Shown one piece after another: positions 58,502 to 64,000 of a stretch of DNA of 64,000 bases. Below the pieces are notes generated by a model. That model made no database searches, was not told the DNA's origin, and was given only the letters and a program-made list of their open reading frames with translations. How positions within the stretch are numbered: the stretch's first letter is position 1; each line of letters starts with the position of its first letter. Origin of the DNA: Microbacterium sp. SY138. Lineage in GTDB: Bacteria; Actinomycetota; Actinomycetes; Actinomycetales; Microbacteriaceae. The position numbers and the translations under genes are program-made. Location of the stretch: NCBI RefSeq assembly GCF_039729145.1, contig NZ_CP155793.1, positions 3,844,001 to 3,908,000 on the forward strand, in the 5' to 3' direction.

Positions 58502-60010
58502 CTATTCCCCCGGTACCAGGATGCCGTCGAGCACGAGTGACCGGATGCGTGGCTCGATCTCGGCCCACAGATCCGGGAGCGGAACCTCGAAGAGGTCGGC
58601 CAGCGCCGAGACGATCTGCACCACGGTGAGCTCGCCGTCGCACGCGCCCACGAACCCGGCGAGCGCGGGATCCACGTTCACCGTCCGGGCGAAGCCGCCG
58701 CCCTGTCGCAGCTCGATGACGCTCGGGTCGTCGTTGCCCGGAAGCAGGTGCCGGGCCTCGGTGACATCGGGTGCCGTCACCAGCGTTGCAGGAAGCCCGT
58801 CGGCGAGGGCGTCGTGCGCGGCCAGCCCGGTACCGAGAGCGGCACCGACGTTGGAGACCGGCTGGGCGATGCGCTCCGTACGGCGAAGCGGAGGCGTCGA
58901 GCCTCGCCGCATCAGTACGTAGCCGAATCCGACCGACGTCACCCCTCGCGCGGCGAAGTCGTCAAGCCAGGCGGTCAGCAACGGGGTGAATGCAGGGTCG
59001 CGGGGTGTGGTGCCGCCGTCACGGATCCACAACTCCGCGTAGCCGAGCGGCGACAGCTCCTCGCGTTCGATCACCCAGAGGTCGATGTCGCTCGGCACCC
59101 ACGCGTCGAGACGTGCGAGGCCCGTGATCCCGGCCCGCGACTCCCAATTGCCGAGCAGCTGGGCGATGCCGTGCTGCGTCAGATACGCGGGTGCGCTCCG
59201 CACGAACTGCTCGACGAGCGCGTCTCCCTCCAGTCCGCCGTCGCGGTATTCGTACGCCGGGACGCCGTCCATCCGGGGGGTGATGACGAACGGCGGGTTG
59301 GAGACGATCAGGTCGAAGGCCTCGCCCGCGACGGGCTCGAACATGCTGCCGTGTCGGAACTCGATGTTGGCCACGCCGTTGAGGCGGGCGTTGAGTTCCG
59401 CGAAGGCCAGGGCGCGCTCCGAGATGTCGGTCGCGATCACGGTGCCGGCCCGACGGGCGACGAGGAGCGCCTGGATCCCGCACCCGGTCCCCAGATCGAG
59501 CGCGCGATCGACCTGGATGGGAACGATCGTCTCGGCGAGAGTGCGCGACGCCCCGCCGACCCCGAGCACGTGGTCGAGAGGAAGAGGGCCGTCGAGCGCG
59601 ACCTCATCGAGGTCGCTGGCGATCCACCACTCCCCGACGCCGTCGGCGTCTACGAACGACTGTGGACGCAGCAGGACGGTCGGGGTCACGGTATCGGCAT
59701 CGGCTTTCGCGAGTGCGAGCGCCACGAGCCCGTCCACGCCGAGCTGCGGCAATGCGGCGGCGACCGCCACCCGCGGCTGCGGCATGCCGAGCACCAGGAG
59801 GCGTCCCAGGGTCGCCAGCACGCCCCCGTCACCGGCGATCGCGCGCAGGATAGGCTCTCTCATCCCGCGGGCGAGGGCATCGTCGGCCTCCTCGCCCCAC
59901 AGTCGGCGAAGGGGCGCGGAACGCAGGTCGGCGGCGTCGAGATCAGAAGCGAGTGCGGCGACGAGAAGCGGGTCGGTGTGGGGTGCGGGGGTGTCGGACA
60001 CGGCCGTCAC
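58502..60010 (-). CDS. Class I SAM-dependent methyltransferase (HemK/RsmC-like, two-domain)
   Basis: 502 aa. A helical N-terminal domain (about 20-130) precedes the SAM fold: RALDLGTGCGIQALLVARRAGTVIATDISERALAFAELNARLNGVANIEF and the catalytic-type NPPF in LIVSNPPFVITPRMDGVPAYEYRDGGLEGD. A C-terminal domain (about 370-500) resembles the winged domains of the actinobacterial DUF7059/DUF7782 family. NPPF suggests an N-methyltransferase of Gln, Ade or Gua. Start GTG. It is divergent from DUF6049. Confidence 0.85.
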   Translation of the reverse strand: MTAVSDTPAPHTDPLLVAALASDLDAADLRSAPLRRLWGEEADDALARGMREPILRAIAGDGGVLATLGRLLVLGMPQPRVAVAAALPQLGVDGLVALALAKADADTVTPTVLLRPQSFVDADGVGEWWIASDLDEVALDGPLPLDHVLGVGGASRTLAETIVPIQVDRALDLGTGCGIQALLVARRAGTVIATDISERALAFAELNARLNGVANIEFRHGSMFEPVAGEAFDLIVSNPPFVITPRMDGVPAYEYRDGGLEGDALVEQFVRSAPAYLTQHGIAQLLGNWESRAGITGLARLDAWVPSDIDLWVIEREELSPLGYAELWIRDGGTTPRDPAFTPLLTAWLDDFAARGVTSVGFGYVLMRRGSTPPLRRTERIAQPVSNVGAALGTGLAAHDALADGLPATLVTAPDVTEARHLLPGNDDPSVIELRQGGGFARTVNVDPALAGFVGACDGELTVVQIVSALADLFEVPLPDLWAEIEPRIRSLVLDGILVPGE

Positions 60011-60047
60011 TCTACGCGTCTTCAGGGTTCTCCTTCCCCAGGCCTCC

Positions 60048-60053
60048 TAGAAT
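60048..60053 (+). promoter_or_regulatory. -10 box for the DUF6049-murJ operon
   Basis: TAGAAT lies 54 bp before the DUF6049 start; no clear -35 is visible. A transcript starting at about 60060 would have a 48-nt leader with GAGGAAG before the ATG. Confidence 0.45.
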
Positions 60054-60107
60054 CAGGGGGTCAGTACTCACGATCAGCCCTTTTCCGGGCGTTCGAGGAA
60101 GACCTTC

Positions 60108-62354
60108 ATGACCGCGATCACCCCCGAGCACGGCTTCCGTGCGCGCCTGCGAAGGCTCGCAGGCGGGACCGCTGTACTCGCGATCGCTTTGGGCGCCTAC
60201 ACGGTCGCTCTCCCGAGCACCGCCATCGCCGCCGGCGGATCCTCCTCAGACGACGAGCAGAGCATCGGGTTCCATGTCTCCGCAGGTCTGCGGGGGCTCG
60301 TCGCCCCCGGTTCCGCGACCACGGCGATGATTACGCTGCAGAACGACACGGATTCGAAGCTCTCCGGCGGTCAGGTGCAGGTGGAGCTCAGCAAGACTCC
60401 CCTGACGGATGAGGCGTCGGTCACGAGCTGGCTCGACGAGGGTGAGGCTCCTGGCGACTTCGCGACGATCGGTTCCGAGACGACGGCGCCACTCGAGGCC
60501 GACACGTCGGCCACGGCGACGGTCTTCGTGCCCGCCGACACCCTCTCCGATCTCACCCCTGGTGTGTACCCGCTGCGCGCAGAGCTCACCGGCGCGAAGA
60601 CGGCGAGCGCCACCGACGATCGCGCGACAGCCGTCGCGGCCGCCGCCACGAGCGTGCTGGTCGTGGCGGACTCCCAGACGACGCAGGTCGGTGTCCTGGT
60701 CCCGGTCACCGCGACGCCGGAGGGTGGGGCGCTGCTCAGTTCCGACGAACTCGCCGCGCTCACCGCGCCGGACGGTGCTCTCACCGCTCAGCTCGACGGT
60801 GTCGCAGGAACCACCGCGGTGCTCGCGATCGACCCGTCGATCCTCACGGCCATCCGCGTGCTCGGCTCCTCAGCGCCGCGGTCGGCCCAGGACTGGCTCA
60901 CCCGTCTCGAAGCTCTGCCCAACGCACGGTTCGCACTGCAGTTCGGTGATGCGGATGCCACCGCTCAGGCACAGGCGGGGCTACCCGCACTCCTGCAGCC
61001 GACGACGCTGGCTCCGTTCCTCGATCCCGCGAACTTCCCGCAGGCACCTGCCAGCGTCTCCTCGACGGACGGACCGAGCGCGACGCCGGGCCCGTCCCCC
61101 AGCCCGACCAACACGCCGCAGCTTCCTGACGACCAGGAGCTCACGGCCGTCGAGGGTGCCCTTCCTCGAATCCTGTGGCCGGACGACGACCTCGGACCCG
61201 ACGACCTCTCCTCGTTCACGCGCTACCTCGGCGAGGGCACGACCACGGTCGTCTCCTCGGCAGCGCTCGGCGGACAGAGTGCGGCGCACGCCACGCTCGG
61301 CGGAAACGACCTCCTGGTCACAGACACGGGCCTGTCCGAGTCCTTGTCCGACGTCGCGGCCGAAGCGGACCCGCTCGATCGCCAGCGCCTCCTCGCCGAG
61401 GCCGCTGCTCTGCTCCTGCTCGCCGAGGATCGCGTCGCCGGTGCCCCCCTGCTCGTCGGACTCGACCGCGACGAGAACCGCGACGCCGACGCGTTGCGCG
61501 ACGCGATCTCGGCCGCCGATTCGATCGGATTCGAGCTGTCCGCGCTCCGCGCGACACCGCCGGTTCCGGCCGCCCTCACCTCCCAGGCCGATCCCGCTCG
61601 CGCCACCGCGGTCAACGAGCTCCTCGCCGATGAGGGCACTCTCACCGCCTTCGCCTCGATCCTCACCGACCCCCAGGTGCTGCTGAGCCCCGAGCGCATC
61701 AGGATCCTCCGCACGCTGGCCGTCGGATCGTCGGCGAAGTCCTTCGCCGACGGTGTCGAGAAGCACCGGAAGCGCACCACGGAGACGCTCGCGGCCGTGA
61801 GCATCCCGCCGTCCAGCACCATCCAGCTGCTCACGGCCAACGCCGACCTGCCGATCGCCGTGCGCAATGACCTTCCGTGGCCGGTGACGGTGCAGCTGTT
61901 CGTCTCGCCGACCGACCCGCGCCTCGAAGTCACCCCGATGACCGAGACCGTCGTCGAGGCGAACTCGACGAAGCGCGTCAAGGTCCCGGTGTCGGCACGC
62001 GTCGGCAGCGGTGAGGTCGACCTGCGGCTCAGCCTCTACAGCCCCACCGGCGTGCAGATCCAGGGTCAGCAGGAGATCCGAGTCGCCGTTCGCGCCGAGT
62101 GGGAGACCATCGGTCTGGTCATCTTCGGAGGTCTCGCCGTCCTCCTGATCACCCTCGGTGTGATCCGGACGGTCCGCCGCAAGCGCCACGAGGCTGCTGA
62201 GGAGGCCGAGGCGGAGGCCGAGCTCGAGAAACTCGACGAGGTGGCCGCGGAGGCGGAGGTGTCCACGGAAGACGAGGTGGTCGTGGAAGCCGAATCCGAT
62301 GCTCCTGCACCGACGACTGGAGACAAGACCGGCGACGGGAGACAGATTGAGTAG
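60108..62354 (+). CDS. DUF6049 family membrane-anchored protein
   Basis: 748 aa. Signal peptide or TM about 20-42 (LAGGTAVLAIALGAYTVALPSTAIA). A large extracellular part (about 45-660) begins with an Ig-like region (FHVSAGLRGLVAPGSATTAMITLQNDTDSKLSGG), has a middle domain with a Ser/Pro/Thr-rich linker near 320-345, and ends with a second Ig-like region (PIAVRNDLPWPVTVQLFVSPTDPRLEVTP). One TM (about 667-690) precedes an acidic tail rich in Glu/Ala. It is encoded directly before murJ in actinobacteria; a role in cell-wall export or regulation is inferred. The function is not established. Confidence 0.85.
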   Translation: MTAITPEHGFRARLRRLAGGTAVLAIALGAYTVALPSTAIAAGGSSSDDEQSIGFHVSAGLRGLVAPGSATTAMITLQNDTDSKLSGGQVQVELSKTPLTDEASVTSWLDEGEAPGDFATIGSETTAPLEADTSATATVFVPADTLSDLTPGVYPLRAELTGAKTASATDDRATAVAAAATSVLVVADSQTTQVGVLVPVTATPEGGALLSSDELAALTAPDGALTAQLDGVAGTTAVLAIDPSILTAIRVLGSSAPRSAQDWLTRLEALPNARFALQFGDADATAQAQAGLPALLQPTTLAPFLDPANFPQAPASVSSTDGPSATPGPSPSPTNTPQLPDDQELTAVEGALPRILWPDDDLGPDDLSSFTRYLGEGTTTVVSSAALGGQSAAHATLGGNDLLVTDTGLSESLSDVAAEADPLDRQRLLAEAAALLLLAEDRVAGAPLLVGLDRDENRDADALRDAISAADSIGFELSALRATPPVPAALTSQADPARATAVNELLADEGTLTAFASILTDPQVLLSPERIRILRTLAVGSSAKSFADGVEKHRKRTTETLAAVSIPPSSTIQLLTANADLPIAVRNDLPWPVTVQLFVSPTDPRLEVTPMTETVVEANSTKRVKVPVSARVGSGEVDLRLSLYSPTGVQIQGQQEIRVAVRAEWETIGLVIFGGLAVLLITLGVIRTVRRKRHEAAEEAEAEAELEKLDEVAAEAEVSTEDEVVVEAESDAPAPTTGDKTGDGRQIE

Positions 62355-63963
62355 TCTCGGCCGCGCGAGCGCCATCATCGGCGCCGGCACCCTCGTCTCT
62401 CGACTGACCGGCCTGCTCCGCAGCATCGTGCTCGTCGGAGTGATCGGCTCGTACAAGTCGGGTCCTGCTGATGCTTTCGCCGCTGCCAACACATTGCCGA
62501 ACAGCGTGTTCTCGCTCATCTCCGTGGGAATCCTCACGGCGGTCATCGTGCCCCAGATCGTCAAGGCAGCTGCGGATGCCGACGGCGGAAACGCCTTCAT
62601 CTCGAAGCTCTTCACGCTCGGCACCGTCGTACTCGTCGCCGTCACTGCCATTGCGACGATCGCGGCCCCGTGGCTGATCCAGCTCGTGGCTGGCGGCCTC
62701 TCTCCCACCACCCAAGCCTTGGCGACTGCATTGGCCTACTGGTGCCTCCCACAGATCCTGTTTTACGGCCTCTACGCGCTCCTCGGCGAAGCGCTCAACG
62801 CCCGTCGCATTTTCGGCCCGTTCACGTGGGCGCCCGTCGTCAACAACATCGTCTCCATCATCGGGTTCCTCGTGCTGGGCTGGGTGTTCTCGCCGGTCTC
62901 CCGGGTGTCGGCGGACTGGACCCCCGACATGATCGCAACGCTCGGCGGTACCGCGACGCTGGGCATCGCTATCCAAGCGCTCGTTCTTCTGCTGTTCTGG
63001 CGGCGCACCGGACTCTCTCTACGGCCTGACTTCCGCTGGCGCGGCGTCGGACTGGGAGGGGTCGGCAAGCTGGCAGGCTGGACTTTCTTGATGGCTTTTG
63101 CGTCGCTGGCGGCTGGCATCCTGCAGGGTCGGATCGTGAGCGCCGCCTCTGGGACTGGAGCCTCCCTCGCCGTCACGGGCAACGCATGGCTAATCTTCAT
63201 GTTGCCGTACTCGGTCATCGTTCTCTCCATAGGTACGCCGTACTTCACGCAGATCAGCGAGCATGCTGCGGCCGGTCGTCACGACGAGGTACGTGCGGAC
63301 ATCTCCCGCAGCATCCGAACTCTCCTCTTCTTCATCGTCGCCGCGGTCGCTGCCGTCGCAGCGGCGGCGATCCCGGCCTCTCGTGTTTTCACCGAGAGCG
63401 CCCCGGACGCTCAGGGCGCGGCGCTGGTGCTGCTCTGTTACCTGCTCAGTCTGATTCCGTTGACCATCCTCTTCATTGTCCAGCGCACGTTCTACGCTTA
63501 CGACGACACGCGCACGCCGTTCTGGTTCACGATCTTCCAGTGTGTGCTGATCGTCGTCACCGCGCTCGCAGCCGCAGCGCTCCTCTCGGCAGACGTCATT
63601 CCCCTGACTCAGCTCGCCGCGGCCGTCGCCCTCGGGCAGTCGATTGCCAGCACCCTCCAGACGATCGTTGCCACCTGGTTGCTCCACCGCAAGATCGGCG
63701 GGCTGGGCGTCGCATCCTGGATGATCGCGATCCTTCGTTTCGCGATCGCCGGGCTACCGGCAGGACTCGCGGGTTGGGGAGTGTTCCAGCTTCTCGGTGG
63801 CACCACCGGATGGGCCACCTCCGGTGTGATCCCCGCCACCCTCGGCACCGCGATCATCGGGCTCATCGTGGTGATCGTCTACATCGCCATCCTCGCCGCC
63901 CTGCGTGCCCCTGAGCTCAAGGCCGGCAGCGCCCTCATCCGTCGCTTCCTGCCCGGTCGCTGA
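62347..63963 (+). CDS. murJ: Lipid II flippase MurJ
   Basis: 538 aa, about 14 TM helices. ASAIIGAGTLVSRLTGLLRSIVLVGVIG, ADAFAAANTLPNSVFSLISVGILTAVIVPQIV and YGLYALLGEALNARRIFGPFTWAPVVNNIV are MurJ/MviN signatures. It flips lipid II across the membrane for peptidoglycan synthesis. The TTG start at 62347 overlaps the DUF6049 stop by 8 bp and has GGAGA upstream, so the two are coupled. Codon bias toward G/C third positions is somewhat weaker than in its neighbours. Confidence 0.92.
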   Translation: MSSLGRASAIIGAGTLVSRLTGLLRSIVLVGVIGSYKSGPADAFAAANTLPNSVFSLISVGILTAVIVPQIVKAAADADGGNAFISKLFTLGTVVLVAVTAIATIAAPWLIQLVAGGLSPTTQALATALAYWCLPQILFYGLYALLGEALNARRIFGPFTWAPVVNNIVSIIGFLVLGWVFSPVSRVSADWTPDMIATLGGTATLGIAIQALVLLLFWRRTGLSLRPDFRWRGVGLGGVGKLAGWTFLMAFASLAAGILQGRIVSAASGTGASLAVTGNAWLIFMLPYSVIVLSIGTPYFTQISEHAAAGRHDEVRADISRSIRTLLFFIVAAVAAVAAAAIPASRVFTESAPDAQGAALVLLCYLLSLIPLTILFIVQRTFYAYDDTRTPFWFTIFQCVLIVVTALAAAALLSADVIPLTQLAAAVALGQSIASTLQTIVATWLLHRKIGGLGVASWMIAILRFAIAGLPAGLAGWGVFQLLGGTTGWATSGVIPATLGTAIIGLIVVIVYIAILAALRAPELKAGSALIRRFLPGR

Positions 63964-64000
63964 TCCCACCCCAAAGGCTTCTCCCAGCGCAGCGGCGCAG

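Noticed and set aside
58748..60412. A 554-codon plus-strand frame opposite the methyltransferase
   Set aside because: Repeats of RR, GD and RG without a fold; the minus-strand methyltransferase has SAM and NPPF motifs.

Overview
The window is high-GC actinobacterial DNA. The ribosomal/SSB block, the DUF6049-murJ pair, the frequent leaderless promoters, the lipobox and LPxTG-type surface proteins and the best-recognised proteins all point to Microbacteriaceae, most likely Microbacterium. This is judged by eye; no database was searched. I see no rRNA, tRNA, IS element, prophage or CRISPR array. The block rpsF-ssb-rpsR-rplI ... cca ... DUF6049-murJ normally lies close to oriC in this family, so the window is probably origin-proximal chromosome.

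Layout. 0-9.5 kb: end of kynureninase, a GntR/FCD regulator, a large RND-type permease with an unusual coiled-coil hairpin, an alpha/beta hydrolase divergent from a WYL regulator, the minus-strand rpsF-ssb-rpsR-rplI operon, and a small lipoprotein. 9.5-15.5 kb: a complete oligopeptide ABC importer (minus strand) divergent from an Lrp/AsnC regulator. 15.5-23 kb: a small hypothetical protein, a type I sulfatase, a GNAT enzyme with membrane proteins (one apparently split by a frameshift), a Pr6Pr-like membrane protein, two hypothetical genes and a short tandem-repeat tract. 23.3-28 kb: TetR with a DUF1761/DUF1905 pair, then a 3-hydroxybutyrate-dehydrogenase-like SDR and an MHS-type transporter divergent from a LysR regulator. 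27.9-33.5 kb: DUF1684 protein and a second oligopeptide ABC importer. 33.5-37.5 kb: GAF regulator, aldehyde dehydrogenase, DUF779 protein, HIT protein. 37.6-41 kb: TetR divergent from a dihydrofolate-reductase-like protein, a FitAB/VapBC-type toxin-antitoxin pair, and CCA tRNA nucleotidyltransferase.

41-60 kb looks like accessory DNA placed between cca and DUF6049-murJ: a wall-anchored metallophosphatase, a lipoprotein, a polyamine-type catabolic and uptake cluster (double-domain Lrp regulator, aldehyde dehydrogenase, gamma-glutamyl-GABA hydrolase-like enzyme, DUF3830 protein, PotDBCA-type ABC importer), a Tat-exported phosphoesterase, an LPATG surface protein, a GNAT, a second DHFR-like protein, an LLM oxidoreductase and a two-domain methyltransferase. 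60-64 kb: DUF6049 protein and MurJ.

The main themes are nutrient uptake and catabolism (two peptide importers, one polyamine-type importer, three local dehydrogenases), each next to a transcription factor with a visible inverted repeat in the shared intergenic region. The most unusual signals are the helical hairpin inside the RND permease, the frameshift-split double 2TM/PH-like gene, Shine-Dalgarno-overlapping dyads in the polyamine cluster, and a candidate S6:S18-type leader on rpsF.
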